Of a stretch of DNA of 64,000 nucleotides, positions 53,857-62,835 are shown one piece after another. The DNA lies in contig AP018269.1 in assembly GCA_003994795.1 (NCBI GenBank), forward strand, positions 5,643,254-5,707,253, written 5' to 3'. This DNA comes from Cylindrospermum sp. NIES-4074. Its GTDB lineage: Bacteria > Cyanobacteriota > Cyanobacteriia > Cyanobacteriales > Nostocaceae. A program made the translations under genes and the position numbers. Position 1 is the first letter of the stretch, and the number at the start of each line of letters is the position of its first letter. The notes beneath the pieces were generated by a model. That model was not told where the DNA came from and ran no database searches. It worked only from the letters and a program-made list of their open reading frames with translations.

Positions 53857-54248
53857 CTAATCCGAACCGTATTGAACCCGCTAATATCACTACTAGCATT
53901 CACATCTGACCGGATTCTGTTCAATATCTGCGCGTTGTGGTTCGATTCAGCAAGTGTCAGCTTTTGGTGACTCAATGGAGAGAACTTGCGTCAACATTCA
54001 GCAATCGTAAAGAATTTATGAGCATTCTGACAGAGAGATTAGTAATCGCTTTTGGTGTAAATCTCCCTAACTCAAAATCCTTAAACTCAGTCTAAAAATC
54101 GGTTTTAGCTGACTGCTGACCGCTGAAGTGCTGAATGCTGACAATATAGTGAATGATTTTGCTTCAATTCATTTCCTCATGCCAATAGTCTGCAACAGTA
54201 ATTTTTGATGTAGCTAAACAAAATCACTGTTGTTTGGTTGATTTACTA

Positions 54249-54305
54249 GCCCTATCTTTTAGCTTAAGTAAACTTTTGTGAATTGTCAAAAAAATAAAAG
54301 TTAAG
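54249..54305. repeat. dispersed repeat, copy A
   Basis: About 50 bases (ATCTTTTAGCTTAAGTAAAC and onward to GTCAAAAAAATAAAA) are shared, with few changes, with 61458-61508. Confidence 0.7.
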
Positions 54306-54434
54306 CCTTTTAGAATTAGTTAGTTAGCAAAAAAAGTCATTCGGAAATGTAACTATCTTTGCTTTCTTTAATTATTATTAAATAAAAACATATAATTTAA
54401 TGCCAAGTATTTAACATTAGCAAATTAACTGTTT

Positions 54435-54448
54435 GTAATTTAAATTAC
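54435..54448. promoter_or_regulatory. GTA-N8-TAC palindrome (possible NtcA site)
   Basis: GTAATTTAAATTAC matches the NtcA consensus GTAN8TAC perfectly and is fully palindromic. No well-spaced -10 box (about 22 bases away) is evident in either direction, and AT-rich DNA gives such matches by chance. Confidence 0.25.
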
Positions 54449-54637
54449 AGAAGTTTACACCTTTTAATATTATGCGAATAGGATGAGTAGGAGAATAATT
54501 TGTCAGGACAACACATGAATTGTCCCCTCTACATTTTTACACTCAACTTGGCAGTCAATCTTTTACCCCTCAATACTGTTCTGCTACTTGTGCATTTTGT
54601 TTAGCATTAAAGTCATTAGGTTTAGTTATGCTTTCGA

Positions 54638-54674
54638 GCCTCTACCTTGCGACTTCTGTCCGTAGGGTAGAGGC
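54638..54674. other. isolated stem-loop
   Basis: A 9-bp perfect stem GCCTCTACC/GGTAGAGGC with a 19-base loop. Only a weak T run follows, so it may belong to a small RNA rather than a terminator. Confidence 0.4.
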
Positions 54675-55104
54675 TTCTGTTATAGCTGCAAGGGTATAAC
54701 GGGAGAGGTTCACGAATATTGGTCGCTTTTAAGTCAGATCAGCATCCCTTGTCTATTTCTAGAATATAGGCTAATGACCCATCGATACACCATTGTATTG
54801 TCTCCCGTCAGTCTCTGTTCTGGCATTATTTCTCCCAGGTTCTTGTAACTCAGTGGATATTGCAGATACTACTGCACATACAAACAACATGATGACTTAG
54901 GTCGGGAAAGGACGCCATTTAAACGGTTCTGTGAAGTTCTTTCCCCTTAAGTTTTGCGACTATTACCTTAAATTTGTTGGGGGAAAAATGCCAATATTCT
55001 TAAATTAAGATTAAAAAGTTCAAAATATTACCAATCTGCGGTAATTAAAAAGACATAGACAAAAAATCTTACGCTCACTCTGGGTACAAAATTCAATTAA
55101 TGTC

Positions 55105-56463
55105 ATGAATGTAGTTCCAACGATAAATAAACTTAAATCCGAGCAAGTCCTGAGACTCGATGATTGCAGTTCACAAAGCCTGCTCAACTACTTTGAAAAT
55201 TCATGGGAACTTGAAGAAGTGCTCATGAAAAGTTTGGTCGGGGAAGAAACTTTCTATCTCAACCCTGATCCTTTAAGAAACCGTCTAATTTTTTATCTTG
55301 GTCACACAGCTGTTTTTTACATCAACAAGTTAATTCGCGTTGGTTTAATAAAAGAGCCGATTAATTCACAATACGAAATTCTATTTGAAATCGGAGTTGA
55401 TCCAGAAACACCGACAGAACTTGATGCAGCTATGCAAGGGGTGAACTGGCCTGATGTGGAAAAAGTTTGGCAATATCGGGATCTGGCAAGGCAGGTAATC
55501 ACAGAGGTGATTCAAAAGACTCCTCTAAATCTCCCCATTGATCAACAGCATCCTTTCTGGGCTTTGCTGATGGGAATAGAACACAGTCGCATTCACTTTG
55601 AAACCTCTTCCATGCTGCTGCGTCAATTACCTGTCGATCGCCTAAAACGCCCCCAAGGATGGAACTACGCTCCTAGTAGTGGTAACATTCCCAACAACCA
55701 ACTCTGGGCAATTCCCGGTGGTGTGGTGAGACTGGGAAAACCCCAAGATGATCTGACTTTTGGTTGGGATAGCGAATATGGCGATCGCATAGTTGAAGTT
55801 AAACCCTTTTTAGCTAGTCAGTATTTAATCACTAACGGAGAATTTCTGGAGTTTGTGCAGCAAGACGGCTACAACAATCCAGACTATTGGAATGCTGAAT
55901 CTTGGGCATGGAAACAACTCTACAACGTCCACCATCCCAAATTCTGGATACCCTCGCAGGATGGCTACCGCTATCGAGCTACATTTGACGAAATCGACTT
56001 TCCCCTTGACTGGCCTGTGGAAGTCAACTATTACGAAGCGATCGCATTTTGCACTTGGAAAGGCAGAGAAATACGCTTGATGACCGAAGCCGAATGGAAT
56101 CAAGCCTTACTCATATCCGAGGGAAGCCGCTTATCAACTAACCATAATCTCAACTTACAATTCATTTCCCCCAGTCCCGTAGGAATGTTCAAACAAGCCT
56201 TCAGCGCATCTGGTCTTTATGACCTACGCGGAAATGTCTGGGAATGGCTAGCAGACACCTTCAACCCCCTATCAGGATTTCAACCCCATCCACTCTACGA
56301 AGACCAAGCCGCACCCTTTTTTGATAGCAGACATCAGATGATGCTCGGTGGTTCTTGGGCTACTAACGGTTCAATGGCATTACCGTCCTATCGTAACTGG
56401 TTTCGTCCCTACTTTTATCAACACGTCGGTTTTAGAACTGCTCAGGATTTGAATGCTATGTAA
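55105..56463 (+). CDS. OvoA-type iron-dependent sulfoxide synthase, probably for ergothioneine
   Basis: A 452-residue enzyme. The N-terminal DinB-like domain has the iron ligands His67 (YLGHTA) and His160/His164 (IEHSRIHFE, HX3HXE). The C-terminal formylglycine-generating-type domain has GGVVRLGKPQDD, LMTEAEWNQAL, DLRGNVWEWLADTF and GGSWATNG. NPDPLRNRLIFYLGHTAVFY resembles OvoA rather than EgtB, but the C-terminal methyltransferase of OvoA is missing. With EgtD next door it should join cysteine to trimethylhistidine with O2. Some cyanobacteria are known to have recruited an OvoA-like enzyme for ergothioneine. A C-S lyase is not in the window. Confidence 0.88.
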   Translation: MNVVPTINKLKSEQVLRLDDCSSQSLLNYFENSWELEEVLMKSLVGEETFYLNPDPLRNRLIFYLGHTAVFYINKLIRVGLIKEPINSQYEILFEIGVDPETPTELDAAMQGVNWPDVEKVWQYRDLARQVITEVIQKTPLNLPIDQQHPFWALLMGIEHSRIHFETSSMLLRQLPVDRLKRPQGWNYAPSSGNIPNNQLWAIPGGVVRLGKPQDDLTFGWDSEYGDRIVEVKPFLASQYLITNGEFLEFVQQDGYNNPDYWNAESWAWKQLYNVHHPKFWIPSQDGYRYRATFDEIDFPLDWPVEVNYYEAIAFCTWKGREIRLMTEAEWNQALLISEGSRLSTNHNLNLQFISPSPVGMFKQAFSASGLYDLRGNVWEWLADTFNPLSGFQPHPLYEDQAAPFFDSRHQMMLGGSWATNGSMALPSYRNWFRPYFYQHVGFRTAQDLNAM

Positions 56464-56531
56464 TCAAATTTAGAGGCATTTACCCTGCTCATTAACGAAA
56501 TCATCAAACAGAAAACTAAGGGAATCAGAAA

Positions 56532-57506
56532 ATGATAATAAAATCTTTGACAATTCTTGATGAGCACTATCAAGACTTAAACAACGATGGTGAAGACGTT
56601 ATCCAAGGATTAACCCAAACACCAAAGAGTTTACCCCCCAAATATTTTTATGATGATCATGGTTCTGAACTATTTGAACAAATCTGTGAGTTACCCGAAT
56701 ATTACCCAACACGCACAGAAACCTGGATTTTGAGCCAATATGCCGATGAAATTGCTCAAATAACGGGTTGTTGTGAACTAGTAGAATTAGGTAGTGGCAG
56801 TTCTACCAAAACTCGTCTTTTGTTAGATGCTTATCGAAAAATTGCCGATTCTTGTAGATATCTACCCATTGATGTTAGTGGTGGCATTCTCAAAACTAGC
56901 GTTTTCCAGCTACAAGAAAAATATCCTGATTTCTCAATTCATGGATTACTAGGAACTTATGAACAAGCCTTATCTCACCTAGAATCCAACTATTTACAAT
57001 CACGGATGCTGTTTTTTTTGGGAAGTTCTATGGGGAATTTTACTCCCCAAGAGTGTGATAAATTTTTAAACCAAATTGCTCACACTTTAAACGCAGGAGA
57101 TTACTTCCTACTTGGCATTGATTTACAAAAACCAACAGAAATTTTAGAAGCAGCCTATAACGACAGTCAAGAAGTAACGGCTGCTTTTAATTTGAATATG
57201 CTCTCTCATTTAAATTGGCGTTTTCAAGGCAATTTCGACCTCAGTTTGTTTACCCATCAAGCCATTTATAATCAAGCTGATGCTCAAATTGAAATGTATC
57301 TCCATTGCCAAAAGAGTCATTTGGTATCCCTCGATGTTCTCAATTTAAAAGTTTCGTTCCAAGCTGGAGAAAGTATTCTCACAGAAATTTCTCGCAAGTT
57401 CGATTTAGTAAACTTGCAAAAACAACTTGCAGCCCAAAGACTGAAACCATTGAAAGTTTGGACAGATCCTCAAAAGTGGTTTGGCTTAATTCTTTGTCAA
57501 GCTTAA
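56532..57506 (+). CDS. egtD: L-histidine N-alpha-methyltransferase
   Basis: A 324-residue SAM-dependent methyltransferase making N-alpha-trimethylhistidine, the first step of ergothioneine synthesis. Family motifs: SLPPKYFYDDHGSELFEQIC, LPEYYPTRTE, the SAM loop VELGSGSSTKTRLLLDA and FLGSSMGNFTP. It lies 68 bases downstream of the sulfoxide synthase gene, probably in one operon. Confidence 0.93.
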   Translation: MIIKSLTILDEHYQDLNNDGEDVIQGLTQTPKSLPPKYFYDDHGSELFEQICELPEYYPTRTETWILSQYADEIAQITGCCELVELGSGSSTKTRLLLDAYRKIADSCRYLPIDVSGGILKTSVFQLQEKYPDFSIHGLLGTYEQALSHLESNYLQSRMLFFLGSSMGNFTPQECDKFLNQIAHTLNAGDYFLLGIDLQKPTEILEAAYNDSQEVTAAFNLNMLSHLNWRFQGNFDLSLFTHQAIYNQADAQIEMYLHCQKSHLVSLDVLNLKVSFQAGESILTEISRKFDLVNLQKQLAAQRLKPLKVWTDPQKWFGLILCQA

Positions 57507-57547
57507 AGCTTTTTCTCTCACTAAAAGACTTCACTCTCTGGGTTACT

Positions 57548-57745
57548 ATGGCAGAAATTTGGAACGCGCTAAAAAATATCAATTACTCAGGCATACCAAT
57601 TGCCAAAATCCTTGTTATCATTGTCATCCTGACGCTAACACAGGCTTTAAGGCGCTATTCTTATGCAAGTTTTCAACACTCAGAAAAAGCTAAACCAGTG
57701 CTAGAATTTTTTCAGAAGCATAAGGCAAATCTCAGAATATTATGA
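57548..57745 (+). CDS. small membrane protein, possible remnant of an MscS-type channel gene
   Basis: 65 residues from the ATG at 57548 to TGA at 57743-57745. One membrane segment (IPIAKILVIIVILTLTQALR) resembles the start of some MscS-family channels, after which the resemblance is lost. The upstream extension of this reading frame overlaps egtD and is not likely coding. No strong ribosome binding site. It may be a truncated gene or a small membrane protein. Confidence 0.4.
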   Translation: MAEIWNALKNINYSGIPIAKILVIIVILTLTQALRRYSYASFQHSEKAKPVLEFFQKHKANLRIL

Positions 57746-57873
57746 ATTACGCAACTTTCACACTCAACCTCTGTTTTAGGGTACGTCAGATAGGAAAAAT
57801 ATGTTGATAATGACCACTTTATTAACTCTGATGCACTCTCTTAATGCTAATTGAGACTAAACATTTTATAGCT

Positions 57874-58368
57874 ATGCAACCAAATCCTATCCCCCCACAA
57901 CCAGGTCAAGAATCAGTTTGGGATTATCCCCGTCCGGCTCGTTTAGAAGATACTAATAAACAGCTAAAGATAATTTGTAATGGTATTGTTTTGGCAGAAA
58001 CCAACAAAGCTAAAAGAGTTTTAGAAACTAGTCATCCTCCTGGCTATTATATTCCTGCCGAAGATATTAAATTAGAGTATTTGATAGCCACACCTAAGAA
58101 AACTTGGTGTGAATGGAAAGGGGTATGTCAATATTATGATATGTCGGTGGGTGATAAATATGTAAATCATGCTGCTTGGCGATATATTCAACCAACTGCT
58201 GATTTTGTTTCAATTCAAGAATACTATAGTTTTTATGCAAGTTTAATGGACGCTTGCTATGTAAATGATGAGTTAGTTATAGCTCAAACTGGTGATTTCT
58301 ATGGGGGATGGATTACTTCTGATATCGTCGGGCCATTTAAGGGTGAACCAGGGACAAAATGGTGGTAA
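57874..58368 (+). CDS. DUF427 family protein
   Basis: A 164-residue cytoplasmic protein of the DUF427 family. The signature is QPGQESVWDYPRPARLE, VLETSHPPGYYIPAEDIKLE, KTWCEWKGVCQYYDM and AAWRYIQPT, with conserved Trp, Cys and His. The function is unknown. The ATG at 57874 is preferred over one 30 bases earlier because family members usually begin just before PIPPQPGQ. A stem-loop follows at 58396. Confidence 0.85.
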   Translation: MQPNPIPPQPGQESVWDYPRPARLEDTNKQLKIICNGIVLAETNKAKRVLETSHPPGYYIPAEDIKLEYLIATPKKTWCEWKGVCQYYDMSVGDKYVNHAAWRYIQPTADFVSIQEYYSFYASLMDACYVNDELVIAQTGDFYGGWITSDIVGPFKGEPGTKWW

Positions 58369-58395
58369 TTAAATGTGCCTATGTTTAAAAAACTA

Positions 58396-58426
58396 GATTC
58401 CTGACTTATTAAAGAAGTCGGGAATC
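58396..58426 (+). terminator. stem-loop after the DUF427 gene
   Basis: The arms GATTCCTGACTT and AAGTCGGGAATC have a 7-base loop, 28 bases after the stop codon. A weak T run follows on the plus strand. A similar hairpin lies at 59013. Confidence 0.5.
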
Positions 58427-58614
58427 GTTATTATTGTAGGGTGGTTACGGCTTCCGTAACGCACCAAAAACCGAAAATCGTGCCGTACTTTCTGGGCTAA
58501 CATATCATACATCTGAGTTGTTATTTTTTCAAAATCTCAGCGTTAATTTTCTCGTAAGTAATCAAGTGGTCATGATATTCTAAGAATGTTTTAGATATTA
58601 CAAATAAAACTAAA

Positions 58615-58974
58615 ATGTCTAGTATTAACCCCAAACATCATACTGTCACAGCAGATGGAGTCATCATTTTACATTCTAACCATTTGGGTGATGTTGTAGA
58701 AGTTCACATAAACAAAGAAAAGCGTCGTTTTTACGGTATTCGAGAAGATGGAACTCTAATAGAAGATGACAAAGATTTTGGAAATGATTTTGCTCAACGA
58801 GTAATGCTTTATAAAATTTGCTATTTCTTTGAATATGAACCAAAAAATTCTTGGGCAGTAGGCTATCGGATTAAAGGTAAAAGCGAAGATACGTGGATGG
58901 GTGGTTTTAAAACAGCCAGAGAAGCTTGGCTCTATCGAGAAGCATTAATTGCTGGTGATGTAGCTGAAAGATAA
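58615..58974 (+). CDS. hypothetical protein
   Basis: A 119-residue soluble protein that I do not recognise. It has mixed beta/alpha composition with many Lys/Glu and aromatic residues (GDVVEVHINKEKRRFYGIRE, YFFEYEPKNSWAVGYRIKGK, FKTAREAWLYREALIAG). There is no signal peptide or membrane segment. It lies alone between similar terminators, so it is a single-gene transcript. The AUG start is preceded by an AT-rich sequence without a strong ribosome binding site. Confidence 0.6.
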   Translation: MSSINPKHHTVTADGVIILHSNHLGDVVEVHINKEKRRFYGIREDGTLIEDDKDFGNDFAQRVMLYKICYFFEYEPKNSWAVGYRIKGKSEDTWMGGFKTAREAWLYREALIAGDVAER

Positions 58975-59012
58975 CTATTTAGTTCAATACTAAGAATTTA
59001 ATACTCTCCCAG

Positions 59013-59045
59013 ATTCCTGATTTCTTTAATAAGTCGGGAATTTTT
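59013..59045 (+). terminator. Rho-independent terminator after the hypothetical gene
   Basis: The stem ATTCCTGATTT/AAGTCGGGAAT includes G-T pairs and is followed by TTTT. It touches the end of the minus-strand transporter gene at 59045. Confidence 0.6.
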
Positions 59046-60577
59046 CATAGTTGAGATTTAGACTTAAGCCACTCACGCACCACATCTTCAAGCGGACGAG
59101 ATTGATTATCAACTTGATAATTCATTTTTTGGATTTCTTCAGTGGAAATTAAACCAGCTAATTGATTAATTGCTTCCCCTAACTCTGGATATTTTTTCAG
59201 AGTTTCTTGATTGAAGATGGGGACAGCTTCATAAGGTGGGAAATATTTTTTGTCATCTGCTAAAATGACTAAATTTAAAACAGGAATTAAGCCATCTGTA
59301 GAGTTGGCTGCTATCAAATCTACTTTCTTTTCCTTTAAGGCTTGATACATCAATCCTAACTCCATTTGTCGGGGAGATTTGGCAAATTTTAAGCCATAAG
59401 TCTTTGCTAACCCTGGATAACCATCTGCTCGTTCTAGAAATTCATAACCAAATCCTGCTTGCATTTGAGGAGTATATTTAGCTGCTTCGGAAAGGGTTTT
59501 GATCTGCAAACGTTTAGCATCTTCACCCCGGATAATCATCGCAAAGGTGTTGTTAAATCCCAAAGGTGGCATGACTGCTAATTTAAATTGCTGCTCATAG
59601 TCTTGCTTGACTTTCTGATACACTATTTGAGAATTACTGATAGGTTTCTGCTTTAATACAGCTGTAAACGCCGTTCCTGTGTATTCCACATAGCCAGCAA
59701 TTTGTCCTGCTTTTACAGCGTCATGACAGATAAAAGTTCCCCCTAAATTGAAGCGGCGATCAACTTTTAATTTAGTGTGGGATTCAATTTGTTGAGCTAG
59801 TAATTCTCCTAATATATATTGTTCTGTGAAATTTTTTGAGCCGATCGCAATTGTTGGCGCTGTTTGCCGAAAGGTAAAGGCAATTAATCCCACAAGCAAT
59901 AAGGTTAATATGCCCAAAGCAACGCCGATTTGGCGATTAACTTTGCTCTTTTTGTCTCTTTGCTGTGTCAGTCTTTTTTCTACCCATCCTAAGCCCAAAT
60001 CTGCACCTAAAGCGATGATAGCGGCGGGTATGGCTCCGGCTAAAATTAATTGATTGTTAACCGTAGAAATCCCCCGGAAAATAAACACCCCCAAACCACC
60101 GCCACCGATCGCAGCTGCAATGGTGGCAATTCCCACGGAGATCACCGTTGCAACCCTGACTCCCGCCAAAATCACGCCTGTTGCTAGGGGAATTTCTACC
60201 TGAACCAGCAATTGCCAGTCTGTCATCCCCATTCCCCGTCCAGCTTCTCGAATCGCTGGATTGACGCTATTAATGCCGACATAGGTATTGCGAATCAGGG
60301 GAAGCAAAGCATAGAGAGTTAAGGCGACAATGGCAGGAGTTTTGCCAATTCCCCCTAGAAATGGGACAGAAATGAGGAAGCCAAAGATGGCTAAACTGGG
60401 AATGGTTTGTAGGGCGTTAGCTAAACCGAGAATGGGTTGAGCGAATTTCGGTTGACGAGTGATGAAAATGCCTAAAGGAATGCCGATGGAGATGGCCACT
60501 AGCATGGCGATCGCCACTAATAGTAAATGTTCCCCGGTGTGGAGAAGGATTTCTGGGGCGTATTGGATTAAAAACAA
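59045..60577 (-). CDS. osmoprotectant ABC transporter permease-binding protein fusion
   Basis: A 510-residue fusion. Residues 1-205 are a permease domain with about five segments and the MetI-type EAA loop (NPAIREAGRGMGMTDWQLL). After a further segment (about 215-235) comes a substrate-binding domain of OpuBC/OsmX type (IAIGSKNFTEQYILGELLAQ, GYVEYTGTAFTAVLKQKP). It should import glycine betaine, choline or a related osmolyte. Fusion of these parts is known for this transporter group. The ATPase gene ends 15 bases upstream. Confidence 0.9.
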   Translation of the reverse strand: MFLIQYAPEILLHTGEHLLLVAIAMLVAISIGIPLGIFITRQPKFAQPILGLANALQTIPSLAIFGFLISVPFLGGIGKTPAIVALTLYALLPLIRNTYVGINSVNPAIREAGRGMGMTDWQLLVQVEIPLATGVILAGVRVATVISVGIATIAAAIGGGGLGVFIFRGISTVNNQLILAGAIPAAIIALGADLGLGWVEKRLTQQRDKKSKVNRQIGVALGILTLLLVGLIAFTFRQTAPTIAIGSKNFTEQYILGELLAQQIESHTKLKVDRRFNLGGTFICHDAVKAGQIAGYVEYTGTAFTAVLKQKPISNSQIVYQKVKQDYEQQFKLAVMPPLGFNNTFAMIIRGEDAKRLQIKTLSEAAKYTPQMQAGFGYEFLERADGYPGLAKTYGLKFAKSPRQMELGLMYQALKEKKVDLIAANSTDGLIPVLNLVILADDKKYFPPYEAVPIFNQETLKKYPELGEAINQLAGLISTEEIQKMNYQVDNQSRPLEDVVREWLKSKSQL

Positions 60578-60592
60578 GGTTAAATCCTTAAA

Positions 60593-61351
60593 TTAAGCGC
60601 TGTTTTCCCAAGCATTCAAACAAGCAATAAAAGCCTTAGCCTCTGGATGTTGAGATTGGAGGAATTCTGCCTTCGTTCCTAGAAAAACTAAATTTCCTTC
60701 ATACATCAACCCGATTCGAGTCGCCAGAAAGAAAGCTTCTTGAATGTCGTGGGTGACAAAGATAACTGTTTTTCCCAGTTGCCTTTGCAAGTAGTGAAAC
60801 TGTTGTTGTAATTCTAGGCGAGTGATGGGATCGAGTGCCCCAAAAGGCTCATCCATCAATAATATAGGCGGGTCGGCAGCTAATGCCCTGGCCACACCAA
60901 CTCGCTGACGCTGACCGCCAGATAGCTGATTTGGATAACGGTGGGCAAATGTTTCCGGATCTAAGTCAACTAAGTGTAACATTTCATAGACTCGCGCCTC
61001 AATCCGCTGTTGTGTCCATTTTTCTAGAGAGGGGACAAGTCCGACATTTTCGCCGACGCTAATGTGGGGAAATAAGCCTATGTCCTGAATGACGTAGCCG
61101 ATGCGCCGCCGCAGTTGAATGGCATCCCAGTCAGTTGTAGGGCGATTGTTGACTAAAACTTGTCCTTGAGTGGGTATGAGGAGGTGATTGATTAATTTTA
61201 AGGTGGTGGTTTTACCGCTACCACTGCGTCCTAGTAAGACGAGGGCTTCCCCTTGGTAGATGGTGAGATTTAAGTGAGATAACAGGGTACGGCGATTAAT
61301 TTGGAAGCTGACATCCCGAAACTCAACGGCAATTTCTGGTGCTGGGGACAT
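60593..61351 (-). CDS. osmoprotectant ABC transporter ATP-binding protein
   Basis: A 252-residue ATPase: Walker A LGRSGSGKTTTLKL, Q loop YVIQDIGLFPH, signature LSGGQRQRVGVARAL, Walker B ILLMDEPFGALD and H loop VTHDIQEAF. The CBS domains of ProV-type ATPases are missing. First gene of the operon; its start is 73 bases from the tRNA fragment that bounds the element to the right. Confidence 0.93.
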   Translation of the reverse strand: MSPAPEIAVEFRDVSFQINRRTLLSHLNLTIYQGEALVLLGRSGSGKTTTLKLINHLLIPTQGQVLVNNRPTTDWDAIQLRRRIGYVIQDIGLFPHISVGENVGLVPSLEKWTQQRIEARVYEMLHLVDLDPETFAHRYPNQLSGGQRQRVGVARALAADPPILLMDEPFGALDPITRLELQQQFHYLQRQLGKTVIFVTHDIQEAFFLATRIGLMYEGNLVFLGTKAEFLQSQHPEAKAFIACLNAWENSA

Positions 61352-61425
61352 GAGAGTTTGGTTAAATAAATAAAGAGTGACTTGTCGTCAAGCGATCGCC
61401 AATTTCACATTCATACATTTCTCAA

Positions 61426-61449
61426 AGCGGGCGATGGGACTCGAACCCA
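61426..61449 (-). pseudogene. 3' fragment of tRNA-Gly (attachment-site-like repeat)
   Basis: 24 bases identical to the T arm and acceptor 3' end of the tRNA-Gly at 63931. With two adjoining bases, 61424-61449 and 63929-63954 match over 26 bases in direct orientation. It has no 5' half, so it is not a working tRNA. This is the layout left by integration at a tRNA 3' end. Confidence 0.8.
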
Positions 61450-61457
61450 ATTGACTC

Positions 61458-61508
61458 GCCCCATCTTTTAGCTTAAGTAAACTTTTGCAACCTGTCAAAA
61501 AAATAAAA
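61458..61508. repeat. dispersed repeat, copy B
   Basis: Matches 54249-54305 with few changes (ATCTTTTAGCTTAAGTAAAC shared exactly). It lies 8 bases inside the tRNA fragment. Confidence 0.7.
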
Positions 61509-62009
61509 AATAAAGGTTAATTATTATTCAGTCGTAAAGTGAATCAAATTTTTGCTGTAAGAGAAGTTATTGGCTAAAAGAGTGGTGATAGGTGTAAGCC
61601 AGTAAATCTCTTCTGTAAGTGTTGTAATTGTTTTGTAACCGTAAACTTTTCTAAATTTAAGGGGTTTTGGTGCAGTTTTTGTACGTAATGTCTGATCATT
61701 AGTTATTAAGTACGATATAATCATTTTTATAAGTAAAATCTCCTTCAAAACCATCTAGATATAGATTTCCGTTATTGTATTTGCAGGAAAAGCCCCTAAT
61801 TCACACAATTCCTGATATTCGTTTTTATCCATCATAAACGCTGGAAGCTTGACAAGATACAGCAGGAGGCAAAAGGTAAAGCCGTTTCCTGTTCAAATTT
61901 TCAGATTCAGTTTGTACCTCATGCACTTTCAATCTGCTGTATTTTCCTATTTCCTAAATCATTAAAAAGTTCGCCATGATGTTATAACAAATGACATCAA
62001 TCAATACAT

Positions 62010-62144
62010 TTACTCCAGATCAGCTTCCTTCCATTGAGTTTTAGGAACAAAATTTTTAACTTTCTTTTTCAAGGAATTTCTTCCTACTTGATATCCAAAT
62101 ACAAAGCCACCAAAAGCAATGCAAAAGATTATGAACAATTCCAT
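62010..62144 (-). CDS. small membrane protein (44 residues)
   Basis: ATG at 62144 to TAA at 62010. Residues 3-19 are a membrane segment (LFIIFCIAFGGFVFGY), then a basic stretch (RNSLKKKVKNFV) and an acidic end. A GAGG lies 10 bases before the ATG. This topology, hydrophobic then basic, is protein-like and not a shadow of another gene, but no homologue is known to me. Confidence 0.5.
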   Translation of the reverse strand: MELFIIFCIAFGGFVFGYQVGRNSLKKKVKNFVPKTQWKEADLE

Positions 62145-62835
62145 CTCCGTAAATCCTCACTTTTTTTTACTTGAATAGAAAATAATTAAGATAGTTGGCT
62201 CTTCGGTACTTTTTATGGAAAACCAGGTTCAAAATGGTTGAAAGCCTTATTTTGTAGAAATTTCATTCAAAATCATGGCATAATTCTTTATAACCCCTGC
62301 CCCATAAGGGTTTTGTTAGAATCAATCCTCAATCACCATAAAAACAACGCAAGAGCCAGATAGTTGAAATCGATATTTACCATACCACAAAATATTGTTC
62401 ATTTTTAATATGCTGATTTCTCGGATACCTGGTAAGTCGATGACACTTTTTATCAAGACACTATTTCACCACTTTGTCAATGCGTAATTTTTAAATATTA
62501 ACCCTTTCAAGGTGGTGTGATTAGGAACGAAGATTGGTTATTTCGACCTTCAAAAAACCCCAAATCTGAGCGGAGAACTCAGGATGATAGCACTGAAACA
62601 ACGGATCTTCGTTGATCACCTTGAAAGGGCTAGTTATCTGGATATACTCACATACCACAAACTACTAAGCTTTGTAACGAACCGCATAAGACCTAAAGGT
62701 AATCCCTCTTTTGTTACTACGGGGAAAATATAATCAGGTAGAAACCGATAAACAGTGAGTAACTCTGATGGTTACACCGCGCAGACAGGCAGTAAACACA
62801 GTTGCTTTCATAGATAACTATTGCCAACACTATTA
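62145..62835. other. gap holding the first 130-bp MITE
   Basis: No gene. Besides the MITE at 62501-62630 there is a small stem (AACCC/GGGTT near 62305). The rest is AT-rich. Confidence 0.4.
62501..62630 (+). repeat. 130-bp MITE, copy 1, with TA target duplication
   Basis: The ends CCCTTTCAAGGTG and CACCTTGAAAGGG are terminal inverted repeats, and TA flanks both sides. It is nearly identical to the inverted copy at 63446-63575. A TA duplication suggests mobilisation by an IS630/Tc1-type transposase, not found here. Confidence 0.85.

Larger units (their letters stand above)
53640..55104. other. 1.46-kb divergent region between oxidase operon and ergothioneine genes
   Basis: No gene is supported. 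It contains a 126-bp hairpin-forming repeat (53731-53856), a repeat shared with 61458-61508 (54249-54305), a palindrome of NtcA-site form (54435-54448) and a 9-bp stem-loop (54638-54674). The length and conserved-looking motifs suggest regulatory content or an RNA gene not identifiable by eye. Confidence 0.5.
61352..62009. other. left part of the tRNA-bounded element, with decayed coding traces
   Basis: It holds the tRNA-Gly fragment (61426-61449) and dispersed repeat copy B. On the minus strand, several short frames look coding without a continuous ORF: one reads KPLKFRKVYGYKTITTLTEE near 61620-61680, and another NLYLDGFEGDFTYKNDY near 61710-61780. They may be remnants of one or two genes. 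No confident CDS. Confidence 0.4.

Noticed and set aside
57305-57547. Upstream part of a frame that overlaps egtD
   Set aside because: The egtD frame is clearly coding there; only the part from 57548 could be real.
61426-61449. A second tRNA gene
   Set aside because: Only the T arm and acceptor 3' strand are present.
61524-61754. 76-codon minus-strand ORF in the tRNA-bounded element
   Set aside because: Coding-like signal jumps between frames in this stretch, so it looks like decayed sequence rather than an intact gene.
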